Positions 1 through 8,729 of a stretch of DNA of 64,000 bases are shown one piece after another. The stretch is from positions 434,001 to 498,000 of the forward strand of contig CAWEDP010000001.1 in NCBI GenBank assembly GCA_963807925.1, in the 5' to 3' direction. The stretch is from CAWEDP01 sp963807925. Lineage in GTDB: Bacteria; Acidobacteriota; Vicinamibacteria; Vicinamibacterales; CAVVIG01. Both the position numbers and the translations under genes were made by a program. The notes under the pieces are model-generated. The model was not told the DNA's origin. It ran no database searches and was given only the letters and a program-made list of their open reading frames with translations. Numbering within the stretch: the first letter of the stretch is position 1; every line of letters starts with the position of its first letter.

Positions 1-329
1 ATTCCGCAACGTGCCCCAACGTGGTCAACCTGCTCTACGACCCGGAACGCCGCATCGACGTCGAGTGGGACAAGGGCACCGAGGAGTCGCGCTACACGGT
101 CAAGCTGACGATGGAGGTCGAGGATCGGAAGGGACTGCTGGCGGCCGTGAGCGCGCGCGTCGCCGACATCAATACGAACATCAAGAACATGGAGGCACAC
201 ACCGACGAGGACCGCCACGCCCGCATCGACATGACGGTCGAAATCAGCGACCTCAAACACCTGGAACGGGTCATCAAGTCGCTGCGCGCGGTCGATGGCG
301 TGCTCGACGTGGAACGCGCCGCGCGATGA
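1..329 (+). CDS. C-terminal end of a RelA/SpoT-type (p)ppGpp synthetase/hydrolase (partial)
   Basis: Only the last ~109 codons lie in the window and the frame is open to base 1. The visible part is an ACT domain, the regulatory tail of long Rel/SpoT proteins. It opens with the usual CPN linker before 'DPERRIDVEWD', then 'YTVKLTMEVEDRKGLLAAVS' and 'NIKNMEAHTDEDRHARIDMT'. This domain senses ribosome and amino-acid state; the catalytic domains are outside the window. The stop is TGA at 327-329. It converges with the downstream ridA gene with about 50 bp between them. The family call is firm, but which paralogue (Rel, RelA or SpoT) cannot be told from the tail. Confidence 0.85.
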   Translation, partial: SATCPNVVNLLYDPERRIDVEWDKGTEESRYTVKLTMEVEDRKGLLAAVSARVADINTNIKNMEAHTDEDRHARIDMTVEISDLKHLERVIKSLRAVDGVLDVERAAR

Positions 330-379
330 CGCGGGTCCAGCTCCTGCGGGCCGCCGCGTGCTCGTGAACGAACCTGGCG

Positions 380-784
380 TCAGTAGGCCGCCGTCGCCTC
401 AATTTCGACTCTGACGTCGCGGGGCAGGCGGGCGACCTGGACCGTCGCCCGCGCGGGGTAGGGTTCAGAGAAGTACGTGCCGTATACCTGGTTCATCGCG
501 GCCAGATCGTTCATGTCGCTCAAATACACCGTCGTCCGGACCACGTCGGCGAACGCCAGCCCGGCTGCCTCGAGGATCGCGCCGATGTTGTCGAGGACCC
601 GGCGCGCCTGAACCGTGACGTCGCCCTCGATCAACTGACCCGACGGATCGAGCGGAATCTGGCCGGCCACGAACAGCAGATTCCCGGCGCGGACGGCCTG
701 GGAATACGGCCCCACCGCCTTCGGCGCTCCGGCGCTCGACACCGCGGTCTTCACGTCCCTCACCGGTCGGTTCGCGTCCGGCAT
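380..784 (-). CDS. ridA: RidA family enamine/imine deaminase
   Basis: A 134-aa protein of standard RidA (YjgF/YER057c/UK114) length, about seven residues longer at the N-terminus than usual. RidA hydrolyses reactive 2-aminoacrylate-type enamines released by PLP enzymes. Visible family marks are 'GPYSQAVRAG' (about residues 25-34), 'FVAGQIPLDP' and 'YPARATVQVARLP', whose Arg112 matches the conserved substrate-binding arginine; the late conserved glutamate is present in 'VEIEATA'. It ends six bases before the rpmB stop region and shares that gene's strand, so rpmB and ridA may be cotranscribed. Confidence 0.95.
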   Translation of the reverse strand: MPDANRPVRDVKTAVSSAGAPKAVGPYSQAVRAGNLLFVAGQIPLDPSGQLIEGDVTVQARRVLDNIGAILEAAGLAFADVVRTTVYLSDMNDLAAMNQVYGTYFSEPYPARATVQVARLPRDVRVEIEATAAY

Positions 785-790
785 CGCCGG

Positions 791-982
791 TCACGCGGCT
801 TTCACCACCCTGTTCGAGCGCAGGCACCGGGTGCAGACCCGCAGGCGTTTGATGCCGCCGTTGACGATCGCGCGGACGACCTGCAGGTTCGGTTCGAATC
901 GGCGGGAGCTCACGTTGTGCGCGTGGCTCACCTGACGTCCCACGACGGGGGACTTGCCGCAAATTTCACATGTCTTTGCCAT
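791..982 (-). CDS. rpmB: 50S ribosomal protein L28
   Basis: 63 aa, normal for bacterial L28. It begins 'MAKTCEICGKSPVVGRQVSH' and has a second cysteine pair in 'CTRCLRSN', forming the CxxC...CxxC zinc-binding version of L28. I chose the ATG at 980-982 over the in-frame GTG one codon upstream because it gives the canonical MAKxC start. The gene lies alone between a zinc-cluster protein and ridA, all on the minus strand. Confidence 0.96.
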   Translation of the reverse strand: MAKTCEICGKSPVVGRQVSHAHNVSSRRFEPNLQVVRAIVNGGIKRLRVCTRCLRSNRVVKAA

Positions 983-1033
983 CACGGCTCCAATCGATGA
1001 GGCTACTCAGGATCCACAAGCTTACCAAATCTG

Positions 1034-1672
1034 TCACGGGAGGATCAGCCGCGAGCCCTCGTCCCCGGCCGCCTTGTCCGATTCCCTCCTCGTCGTGCCG
1101 ACGACGCGGGCGATCAGATCGATGAAGGCCTTGCGATCCGGCCCCGCCTGCTGGCCGTCGCGCGCCGCCTCCGCGATGCGACGAAGGACCGTGGCGGCAT
1201 CGCGCTGAAAAGGCGTGCCGCCGGTTCGCTCCGCTTCCGCGACGGCCGACTTCAGCGCGGCGGCCAGTCGCTCGGCGGCGAGCGATGCGGGACGATGTTC
1301 GTAAATCACGCCCTTGGCCGCCGTCTCGAACGTTGATGCCAACGCGTCTGCGGCGTCGGCGAGGTCCTGGTCGATCACCGGGTGCAGCTCCGGGGCCTCG
1401 TAGGTCCGGATGGCCGTCAGCAGCCGCACACACAAACGGGACTGGCGATCGTTCAGGTCGCGCGTCAAGCGGAGGATCCTCGACATGTCGTCCTGATGGC
1501 GTCGGGCGGCCGCAGCCGGCGGATGTTCGCGCGCCGTCGCGAGATAGGGACAGTCGGTGGGACAGGCGATCTCGATCAGCCGCTTCGTCCCGCAGCAAAC
1601 AGTGCAGATCTGCTCGCGAAGCGCGGGACACGCGCGCCGCGCCTTTCGTTGGCGGCACAGGGGACACACCAT
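1034..1672 (-). CDS. Uncharacterised protein with N-terminal cysteine cluster
   Basis: 212 aa. The first ~50 residues carry a dense set of cysteines (CPLC at 3-6, C15, C23, the CC pair of 'CTVCCGTKR', then 'CPTDCPYL'), which looks like a zinc-binding module. The rest is a helical, Arg/Ala-rich region without a recognisable catalytic motif. The start ATG at 1670-1672 lies about eight bases downstream of a TATACA-like box on the same strand, so the transcript may be leaderless. I cannot assign a function. The cysteine cluster is the only reliable clue; a nucleic-acid or protein-binding role is inference. Confidence 0.75.
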   Translation of the reverse strand: MVCPLCRQRKARRACPALREQICTVCCGTKRLIEIACPTDCPYLATAREHPPAAAARRHQDDMSRILRLTRDLNDRQSRLCVRLLTAIRTYEAPELHPVIDQDLADAADALASTFETAAKGVIYEHRPASLAAERLAAALKSAVAEAERTGGTPFQRDAATVLRRIAEAARDGQQAGPDRKAFIDLIARVVGTTRRESDKAAGDEGSRLILP

Positions 1673-1680
1673 GCCGCTAT

Positions 1681-1688
1681 TGTATAAT
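1681..1688. promoter_or_regulatory. Overlapping divergent -10 boxes
   Basis: The short AT-rich island reads TGTATAAT. On the plus strand TATAAT (1683-1688) is a consensus -10 about 75 bases before the gene starting at 1763. On the minus strand the same bases read TATACA and sit eight bases from the ATG of the cysteine-cluster gene. No good -35 is visible for either direction. Confidence 0.45.
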
Positions 1689-1762
1689 TCTGCGCAAAAT
1701 CACCAGACATTCCGGCGGAACGTCCCTTGCATTCTCCGGCAACAAGCGCCCTGGAGGCTCTT

Positions 1763-2320
1763 ATGTTGGTTCGTCAGGAGTCCGCAGTCGCGTACTTCAA
1801 GGAGCTCGTCGATCGGGCTCTGGTGAACCAGCGCGTCGACGCTGGCGAGCTGACCGCGTTCTACGTCGTCCGGCTGCTCTCGGACTTCATCCAGCGCTCC
1901 GAGGGCGACGACGAGCCGCTGGGTGTCCGGCTGGTGGAGGCGCTCGAATCGGGTGGTGCGCGCCAGCGGACGGCGCTCAGACAGGTTGGCGACGCGTCGC
2001 TGTTCGTGTCGGGGTTCTTCTCCGATTCGCTCCGGCGCAGTCTCGTGGACGTCGACTACTACGCGACGATTGGCGGCCACGCCTATCACGCCCTCAGCCG
2101 CGTCGAGACCGACCAGTTGTCGCCCGTGTTCGCCGAATTGGGTGAGAAGTTCACGGCATTCGTCGACGTGCTGAGCGAGGTCAGCGAGCGGACGTCGTGC
2201 ACCACGAATGGCGACCTGCTGCGCCTCTACGAACGGTGGCTTCGTACCGGCAGCTCGCACACGGGGCAGGTGCTCACCGAACGACGCGTCCCGCTGCGCC
2301 GGAACAATTGCGTGCACTAG
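1763..2320 (+). CDS. Conserved hypothetical cytoplasmic protein
   Basis: 185 aa, predicted soluble and helical, with no signal peptide or membrane segment. I chose ATG 1763 because GGAGG sits six bases upstream (1752-1756); an in-frame TTG at 1727 would add 12 residues but has no such site. Features such as 'LVRQESAVAYFKELVDRAL', 'AFYVVRLLSDFI' and a middle Gly/Ser-rich segment 'FVSGFFSDSLRR' suggest a folded domain, but I do not recognise the family. It is followed by a perfect 8-bp hairpin. Confidence 0.7.
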   Translation: MLVRQESAVAYFKELVDRALVNQRVDAGELTAFYVVRLLSDFIQRSEGDDEPLGVRLVEALESGGARQRTALRQVGDASLFVSGFFSDSLRRSLVDVDYYATIGGHAYHALSRVETDQLSPVFAELGEKFTAFVDVLSEVSERTSCTTNGDLLRLYERWLRTGSSHTGQVLTERRVPLRRNNCVH

Positions 2321-2328
2321 GTTTCAGT

Positions 2329-2347
2329 TTTGTCGGAACCCGACAAA
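2329..2347. terminator. Perfect 8-bp hairpin after the hypothetical gene
   Basis: TTTGTCGG and CCGACAAA flank a three-base AAC loop nine bases after the stop codon at 2320. No T-run follows, so it may be a processing or weak termination structure rather than a classic terminator. The rest of the 405-base gap to 2725 shows no gene; the last bases hold a purine-rich ribosome site before the DksA-type gene. Confidence 0.4.
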
Positions 2348-2725
2348 GTCCCGGCAGCTGCGGCAGTTTTTCGCACGAGTCGATCGTCCCCTTTCGCGGA
2401 CAACTACAGCCCCGATCCCCCAAGAACCGTTTCAGTGTTTCGGGCGTCTAAGCCCTTGTCAATTTGAACAAACGGTCAACCCTCGTCGGAGTTAAGCAGT
2501 CAAAATCTTTATGGTCAACAGTTTGCGGATCGACACGATCGAGACGCGCCGCGAGGATGACGCGCCGGAGTCAGGGGACATCCGTCGACGGATGAGGCCG
2601 AATCCGTCGTTCCGCTACGCAGATTCGTTGAGGACTGGGCACGTTCGTGATGGCAGGTCATTTGCATAAACGCACGCAATCATATCGAGCTTTTTGCTAT
2701 TGACGCGCACGGAAGGAAGGCGAGT

Positions 2726-3181
2726 ATGAAGCAGACCGAGAAAGCCGCCGGGGAAGCGATGGCCCGGACGCGCTATAACGAACTGAAGAAGATGCTGGAC
2801 GAGCGGCGCAGCCAGCTCCAGGCCGAGGTCCAGGAGAAGATGCGTGACGTGCGCAGCAGCGAAGGCTTCTCCGGGAGGCTGACCGAGGTGCTCGACGCGG
2901 TGGAGAGCTCCGAGGCGGACATCCAGGAAGACATCGAGCTGGCCTTGATCCAGATGAAGTCGGAGACGCTCACGAAGGTGAACGACGCGCTGGCGCGGCT
3001 CGAGCGGGGCGACTACGGCTACTGCTACGAGTGCGGGGCGGAAATTGCCGAGAAGCGCCTGCGGGCGCTGCCTTTCGCCGTCCGGTGCAAGGATTGCGAA
3101 GAGGCGCGGGAGCTTGCGCAGCAGCGCGAGCGGCAGCTGGCCCAGCGCCGTGGGGCCTCGTCGCTGTTCCTCGACATGTAA
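2726..3181 (+). CDS. DksA/TraR-type zinc-finger RNA polymerase regulator
   Basis: 151 aa. A long N-terminal coiled coil (about residues 15-95, rich in Glu, Lys and Arg) leads into a zinc finger with cysteines in 'YCYECGAEI' and 'CKDCEEARE', spaced as in DksA. Such proteins bind the RNA polymerase secondary channel and act with ppGpp; a Rel/SpoT gene ends at the left edge of this window. The AUG follows a purine-rich GGAAGGCGAG. The 'RLERGDYGYC' segment before the finger is typical of the TraR/DksA family. A strong terminator follows immediately. Confidence 0.9.
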   Translation: MKQTEKAAGEAMARTRYNELKKMLDERRSQLQAEVQEKMRDVRSSEGFSGRLTEVLDAVESSEADIQEDIELALIQMKSETLTKVNDALARLERGDYGYCYECGAEIAEKRLRALPFAVRCKDCEEARELAQQRERQLAQRRGASSLFLDM

Positions 3182-3196
3182 CCTCAGGCGCCGACA

Positions 3197-3226
3197 GGGG
3201 TCCGCGCGCCGCCGCGGACCCCTTTT
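3197..3226 (+). terminator. Rho-independent terminator
   Basis: GGGGTCCGCG (3197-3206) pairs perfectly with CGCGGACCCC (3213-3222) over a six-base loop, followed by TTTT. It separates the DksA-type gene from lon. Confidence 0.85.
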
Positions 3227-3383
3227 CCTTCCTTCCGGCCCTCCGATCCTGTTCAGGTTGTCGCGCGCCGATCGCCGGCGGCATCGTCGCCCGCGTGGAG
3301 TGTGGCCCTCTGTCGGGCCGCGAATCTTCCCGTTCGTCATCGAATCTTCAATCTACAATCGTCAGTCTTAACAAGAAGAAGCC

Positions 3384-5871
3384 ATGACTGATCACGATCA
3401 GAGCGAAAACGTGAAGCCGGAGGACATCGGAAGCGCGGACCGGCCGGTCCCCATCCCGCCCGAGCTGCCGGTGCTGCCGCTGCGCGACACGGTGCTCTTC
3501 CCCAACTCGTTCATGCCGCTCGCCGTCGCCCGTGAGAGCTCTGTCCGCCTGATCGACGACGCCATCGCCAACGGTAAGCTCATCGCGGTGTTCACGCAGC
3601 GCGATGCATCGGTCGAGGAGCCCGGCCAGGACGACCTCTATCCGGTCGGGACAGCCACCCACATCCACAAGATGTTCAAGCTCCCCGACGGCAGCCTCCG
3701 GCTGATCGTCCAGGGGCTTCAGCGGCTCAATCTCGACGCGATCGTGGAGACCCAGCCCTACCTGCGCGCCCAGGTGCACGAAGTCGCCGAGGACACCAAC
3801 GACGCGCACCGGCTCGAGATCGACGCGTTGGCCCGCAACATCAAGACGAACTTCCAGCAGGTCGTGTCGCTCTCGCCTCTGCTGTCGGACGATTTGCAGA
3901 CGCTCGCCACCAACATCGCGGAGCCCGGGCGCCTCGCCGATTTCATCGCCTCGTCGCTCGCGACGATTAGCACCGCCGTCAAGCAGGAGGTGCTCGAGAC
4001 GCTGGACATCCGCGCCCGGATGGACAATCTGAACCGGATTCTCATCAAGGAGCTCGAGGTCCTCGAGCTCGGGTCCAAGATCCAGTCGCAGGTGCAGTCG
4101 GAGGTGGGCCGGAACCAGCGCGAGTACTTTCTCCGCGAGCAAATGAAGGCGATTCAGAAAGAGCTGGGCGAAGGCGACGATCAGACGAAGGAAATCGAGG
4201 AACTGGGCGAGAAGATCGAAGCCGTCGGCATGCCCGACCTGGTGCGGAAGGAGGCGCTGCGCGAGCTGGATCGGCTTTCGAAGATGCCGCCGGCCGCCGC
4301 CGAATACACGGTCTCGCGCACCTATCTGGACTGGCTCGTCGCGCTGCCGTGGAACAAGCGCACCGATGAAGTGATCGACCTGGTGCTGACCAAGGCCGTC
4401 CTCGACGCCGACCACTCGGGGCTCGAGAAGGCGAAGGACCGCATCCTCGAATACCTGGCCGTCCGGAAGCTGAACAAGGACGTCAAGGGGCCGATTCTCT
4501 GCTTCGTCGGCCCTCCCGGCGTGGGCAAGACGTCGCTGGCTCGCTCCATCGCGCAGGCGCTTGGCCGGAAGTTCGTCCGCGTCTCGCTCGGCGGCATGCG
4601 CGACGAGGCCGAAATCCGAGGCCATCGCCGGACCTATATCGGCGCTCTGCCAGGACAGGTCATCCAGGGCCTCCGCCGCGCCGAATCGAAGAACCCGGTG
4701 TTCATCCTGGACGAAATCGACAAGCTCGGGTCCGACTTCCGCGGCGACCCGTCGTCGGCGCTGCTCGAGGTCCTCGATCCCGAGCAGAACAACACCTTCC
4801 GGGACCACTATCTGGACGTGCCGTTCGACCTGTCCGAGGTGCTGTTCATCACGACGGCCAACGTCCTCGACCCGGTTCCTCCGGCGCTCCGGGACCGGAT
4901 GGAGGTTCTGGAGATCGCCGGCTACACCGAGGAAGAGAAGCTGCAGATCGCCACCGATCACCTGGTCGAGAAGCAGGTGAAGAACCACGGGTTGACCCCC
5001 GAGTACATCCGGTTCGCGCCCGACGCGCTGCGCCAGGTGATTCGCGGCTACACCCGCGAGGCGGGCGTCCGCAACCTCGAACGCGAGATTGGAGCCTTGT
5101 GCCGCAAGGTCGCGCGCCGCCGCGCGGAGGGCAACGAGTCGCCCATCGAGATCACCACCGGCGTCGTGGTCGAGATGCTCGGCGCCCCCCGAGTTTCTCG
5201 AGGAGGAGATGGAGGAACGCACCAAGGACCCCGGCGTCGCAATCGGGCTCGCGTGGACGCCGGCCGGCGGCGAGGTCCTGTTCATCGAGGCCTCGCGGAT
5301 GGCCGGAACCGGCTCGTTGACGCTGACCGGACAGCTGGGCGACGTCATGAAGGAGTCGGCGCGCGCCGCCCTGTCGTGGCTGCGCACGCACGCGCGCGAG
5401 TACGGCATCGACCCCGACTTCTTCAGGAACGCCGAAATGCACGTCCACGTCCCGTCGGGCGCCATCCCCAAGGATGGCCCGTCCGCCGGAGTGACGATGA
5501 CGGCCGCCATGGCCTCGGAGCTGACCGCCCGTCCCGTACGCGGCGATGTCGCGATGACGGGGGAAATCACACTGTCCGGGCGCATCCTGCCGGTCGGCGG
5601 GATCAAGGAGAAGGTCCTCGCCGCCCGCCGGGTCGGGATTCGGGAGGTGATCCTGCCGAAGCAGAACGCCAAGAACGTCAACGAGGACCTGACGCCGGAG
5701 CTCCGCGAGGGGATGACGGTCCATCTGGTGTCGACGATCGACGAGGTGCTGGCGCTCGCGTTGGTGCCGGCGTCGACGGACCGTCGCGAGCCTGCCGGCG
5801 GCAAGAAGAAGGCCGAAGGCAAGAACGACGTGCGCAGCGGGCGGGGGTACCAGCCGCCCTCGCCGGCCTGA
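3384..5871 (+). pseudogene. lon: ATP-dependent protease Lon, frameshifted in a C6 tract
   Basis: About 828 codons, full Lon length. It has the N-terminal substrate domain ('LPVLPLRDTVLFPNSFMPL'), Walker A 'GPPGVGKTS' near residue 376, Walker B 'FILDEIDKLG', the catalytic serine in 'PKDGPSAG' near 699 and the catalytic lysine in 'GGIKEKVLAARRVG' near 738. The frame breaks at 5185-5190, a run of six C. With five C the protein reads smoothly through 'MLGAPEFLEEEMEE'. As given, the upstream frame loses the whole protease domain. A homopolymer assembly error is the simplest explanation, since everything else is intact; a true one-base insertion is possible. Lon degrades misfolded and regulatory proteins in the cytoplasm. 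Confidence 0.9.
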
Positions 5872-5882
5872 TGGGCGCGCGA

Positions 5883-6383
5883 TCAGATCAGCGTCAGCAA
5901 GTACGCGGTCTTCAGGTCCACAATCTCGCCGCGCGCCACCATCGCGCGCGCGTCCGCCACCGACACGACGCGCGTTTCGATGTCCTCGTCGGCGTCGGGC
6001 CGGTGCGGAGAATCGGCGGCGCGCGGCCGTAACTCCGACACCCGGAAGAACACGAGCTGCTCGTCGCAAAACCCCGGCGCGGGGAACAAGGCGGCCAGGC
6101 GCTCGATGCGACCGGGCGCCAGCGCAATCTCCTCCTCGCACTCGCGGGCGGCCGCCGCGTCGGCGGGCTCTCCGTCTTCGACGCCGCCGGCCGGCAGTTC
6201 CCACAGTCTGCGCCCGACGCTGTGCCGGTATTGACCCACCAGAATGACGTGATCCGGGTCGGGCATCGGCGCCAGGACGACCGACGGTGCATGCCGCACC
6301 GTGTCCACCTGGTGCTCGCGGCCGTCCGGCAGCCGCACCGTTTCGACGTCGACCGAGAACACGCGGCCCTCGAACACAATCAT
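5883..6383 (-). CDS. Nudix hydrolase, ADP-ribose pyrophosphatase-like
   Basis: 166 aa with the Nudix box 'GGVEDGEPADAAAARECEEE', matching Gx5Ex7REUxEE; the glycine that normally follows is alanine ('EIAL'). The pattern upstream ('VILVGQYRHSVGRRLWELPA') is that of the ADP-ribose pyrophosphatase branch, which removes ADP-ribose and similar nucleotide diphosphates. Its start overlaps the stop of the pseudouridine synthase gene by four bases, so the two are translationally coupled. It converges on lon with 11 bases between stops. Confidence 0.9.
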   Translation of the reverse strand: MIVFEGRVFSVDVETVRLPDGREHQVDTVRHAPSVVLAPMPDPDHVILVGQYRHSVGRRLWELPAGGVEDGEPADAAAARECEEEIALAPGRIERLAALFPAPGFCDEQLVFFRVSELRPRAADSPHRPDADEDIETRVVSVADARAMVARGEIVDLKTAYLLTLI

Positions 6384-7336
6384 GCCGGTGCCCGCCTCTC
6401 GTTCAGCTCGTCGAGGACCTGCTGCAGGTCCCCGGGCAGCGGGCTCTCGAACGCCATGCGTCGCCGGTCGGCCGGGTGGCGGAAGACGAGTCGGGCCGCA
6501 TGCAGGAACGGGCGCTGCAGATGCGTGACGGCTCGCAAATCGCCGGGCACGCGTCGGTGGACGCCGCCGTACAGCGCGTCACCGACGATCGGATGACCGA
6601 TCGCGCTGAGGTGCACGCGGATCTGGTGTGTTCGTCCGGTGTGAATGGCGACGCGGACCAGCGTCACCATCGGGTGCACCCTCTCGGCGCGCACGATGCG
6701 CGTGACCGCTTCGCGGCTCCGTCGCGCCCTGGCAGACATCTTCTTGCGGTTCGACGGGTCGCGGCCGATCGGCGCCTCGATCCGGCGCCCCGCCTGAACG
6801 TGGCCCCACACGAGCGCTGCGTATTCCTTCTCGATTTCGCGCTCGCGGAACTGGCGCGCGAGCTCGTGGTGCGCTGCATCGTGTTTCGCCACCACCATCA
6901 GGCCCGAGGTGCCCCGATCGAGCCGGTGGACGATCCCGGGCCGCCGCTCGCCGCCGATTCCGCTGAGATCGTCGACATGGTGCAGCAGCGCGTTGACCAG
7001 CGTGCCGCTCTCGTGTCCCGCCGCGGGATGCACGACCATGCCCGCCGGCTTGTCGACGACAACGAGGTCGCGGTCCTGGTACACGAGGGGAAGCGGAATC
7101 GGCTCCGGCTGCGGCTCTGGCGCCACAGGCGCCGGGACGTCGATTGTGATTTGCTGGGCAGGTTTCACCGTCTGGTTGGCGCGCGCGGCCCGTCCGTCCA
7201 CCTGCACCCGACCCTCGCCGATCAGTCGCTGAATCTGCGACCGCGACAGGTTGGCGACAACCAGAGCCAGGAACCGATCCAGGCGGCCGCCGCCGCCGTC
7301 GGGCGGAACGCTCAGCGTGTGCCGTGTGGAGGCCAC
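6380..7336 (-). CDS. rluD: RluD-family 23S rRNA pseudouridine synthase
   Basis: 318 aa. An N-terminal S4 RNA-binding domain ('RLDRFLALVVANLSRSQIQR', about 18-37) precedes the pseudouridine synthase domain, whose active-site motif 'HRLDRGTSG' places the catalytic aspartate at residue 140. The family makes pseudouridines in helix 69 or nearby sites of 23S rRNA; RluC or RluD cannot be separated by motif alone, and its genomic neighbour lspA favours RluD. It is 23 bases downstream of lgt on the same strand, in an apparent ileS-lspA-lgt-rluD-nudix operon. Confidence 0.92.
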   Translation of the reverse strand: MASTRHTLSVPPDGGGGRLDRFLALVVANLSRSQIQRLIGEGRVQVDGRAARANQTVKPAQQITIDVPAPVAPEPQPEPIPLPLVYQDRDLVVVDKPAGMVVHPAAGHESGTLVNALLHHVDDLSGIGGERRPGIVHRLDRGTSGLMVVAKHDAAHHELARQFREREIEKEYAALVWGHVQAGRRIEAPIGRDPSNRKKMSARARRSREAVTRIVRAERVHPMVTLVRVAIHTGRTHQIRVHLSAIGHPIVGDALYGGVHRRVPGDLRAVTHLQRPFLHAARLVFRHPADRRRMAFESPLPGDLQQVLDELNERRAPA

Positions 7337-7359
7337 TGGAGGCAGAGCGCCGTACGCGC

Positions 7360-8175
7360 TCAGGCCGCCTTCCGCGCCCGCCTCGGCTCGGGCGCCTTCT
7401 GCCGTCCCAGATACAGGAGCATCCCGATCGCCAGCGGCACGAGGATGAGCGAGATGAACTGCGAGGTCGAGAAGATGCCGACGCTCCCGCGCTCGTCGCC
7501 CCGGTAGAACTCGATGATGAACCGGGTGACGGCGTACAACAGCATGTAGAACCAGAACGTGCGCCCGGCAAACGGCCGGCCCCTGCGCTCGGTCGCGAGA
7601 AGCACGATCAAGATCAGGAATTCAGCGCCCGCCTCGTACAGCTCCGTCGGGTGCAGCGGCACGCCGAGCGGCGTTCCCACGTTCGCCGCGGCGAACGGGT
7701 CGGTGAAGGTGATGGCCCACGGCACCGAGGTCGGCTTGCCGTAACAGCAGCCGGCGAAGAAGCACCCGAAGCGGCCGACGACGTGCCCGAGCGCGATGCC
7801 CGGCGCGAACACGTCGCACGTCGTCCAGAGCGGCAGCCCGGCTCGGCGGATGTACCAGAGCGCCACGCTCACCGCGAGGATCAGGCCGCCGTAGAAGACG
7901 CCGCCCGATCGCGCCAGCGTCAGCAGTTCCGCAGGATCCGCGCGGAACGTCCGGTAATCGGTGACGAGCAGCAGCAGCTTCGCGCCGACCAGCGCGCTGA
8001 TGATGATGTAGATCCCGAGGTCCAGCACGCGGACCGAGTCGAGCCCGCGCGTGGCCGCTCGAGTCATCGCGAACTTCAATCCGAGCAGGTACGCGGCGGC
8101 CAGCAGGACGCCGTACGTGTAGACCGTGATGGTGCCGATCCACGGCGCCGGGATCTCAAACAGTCTTGGATGCAT
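7360..8175 (-). CDS. lgt: Prolipoprotein diacylglyceryl transferase
   Basis: 271 aa, polytopic inner-membrane protein with about seven hydrophobic segments. The Lgt signature 'GRFGCFFAGCCYG' (about 133-145) contains the essential arginine, and 'HPTELYEA' and 'RFIIEFYRGDER' are further conserved blocks. Lgt attaches diacylglycerol to the lipobox cysteine, the step before LspA, whose gene overlaps this one by 20 bases upstream. Lipoprotein substrates are visible in the window, for example the methyltransferase at 18819-19574. Confidence 0.95.
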   Translation of the reverse strand: MHPRLFEIPAPWIGTITVYTYGVLLAAAYLLGLKFAMTRAATRGLDSVRVLDLGIYIIISALVGAKLLLLVTDYRTFRADPAELLTLARSGGVFYGGLILAVSVALWYIRRAGLPLWTTCDVFAPGIALGHVVGRFGCFFAGCCYGKPTSVPWAITFTDPFAAANVGTPLGVPLHPTELYEAGAEFLILIVLLATERRGRPFAGRTFWFYMLLYAVTRFIIEFYRGDERGSVGIFSTSQFISLILVPLAIGMLLYLGRQKAPEPRRARKAA

Positions 8176-8719
8176 GCGTGCCGGCTCCCAGCATATCGAG
8201 AATCATCACGGCTACGCCAACGCTAATGGCCGAGTCGGCGACGTTGAATGCCCAGAAATGGTGCGTCTGCCAGTAGACGTCCACGAAGTCGACCACCGAG
8301 CCGGTGACAATCCGATCGACGAGATTTCCGGCCGCCCCGCCGATGATCAGCGAGAGGCCGATCCGGGCGATGATTTGATGCGATCCCAGACTGGCGGCGT
8401 ACAGGCCGACGCCGACCAGCGCGGCGGTCGCAATCACGGCAATGACAGCCGTCTTGAACGGAAAATCGACGGCGTTGAGGAACCCGAAGGCCGCGCCCGT
8501 ATTGCGCACGTCGGTGAGATCCACGAGACCGGGAATGAGGTTGATGCTCATGTGCTCCGGCACCATCGCCCGCACGGCCGCTTTCGTCATCTGATCGAGC
8601 AAGACGATCACGAGCGGCAGCAGAACTTCGACGCGGCGCAGGCGCATCGGCCGGCCCATCCCCGTCCGTGCGTCGCGCGGATGTCCGGCGGCGAACGCGT
8701 CGTCGGTGGCGTCGCCCAT
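8156..8719 (-). CDS. lspA: Lipoprotein signal peptidase (signal peptidase II)
   Basis: 187 aa with four membrane segments. The catalytic aspartates sit in 'GNLVDRI' (D135) and 'FNVADSAIS' (D162), with the early conserved 'LLDQMTKAAV'. The hydrophilic N-terminus before the first membrane helix is about 30 residues, longer than usual; an internal ATG at residue 25 is an alternative start. LspA cleaves the signal peptide after Lgt modification. The start lies ten bases after the ileS stop, the classic ileS-lspA arrangement. Confidence 0.93.
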   Translation of the reverse strand: MGDATDDAFAAGHPRDARTGMGRPMRLRRVEVLLPLVIVLLDQMTKAAVRAMVPEHMSINLIPGLVDLTDVRNTGAAFGFLNAVDFPFKTAVIAVIATAALVGVGLYAASLGSHQIIARIGLSLIIGGAAGNLVDRIVTGSVVDFVDVYWQTHHFWAFNVADSAISVGVAVMILDMLGAGTHASKTV

Positions 8720-8729
8720 CAGCTCGGCT

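Noticed and set aside
5185..5190. Programmed frameshift in lon
   Set aside because: No Lon is known to use one, and there is no slippery heptamer with a downstream structure that I can see; a one-base error is simpler.
3348..5822. Long open frame antisense to lon (824 codons)
   Set aside because: Mirror of a high-GC coding sequence; the sense strand has all Lon motifs and the antisense has no recognisable domain.
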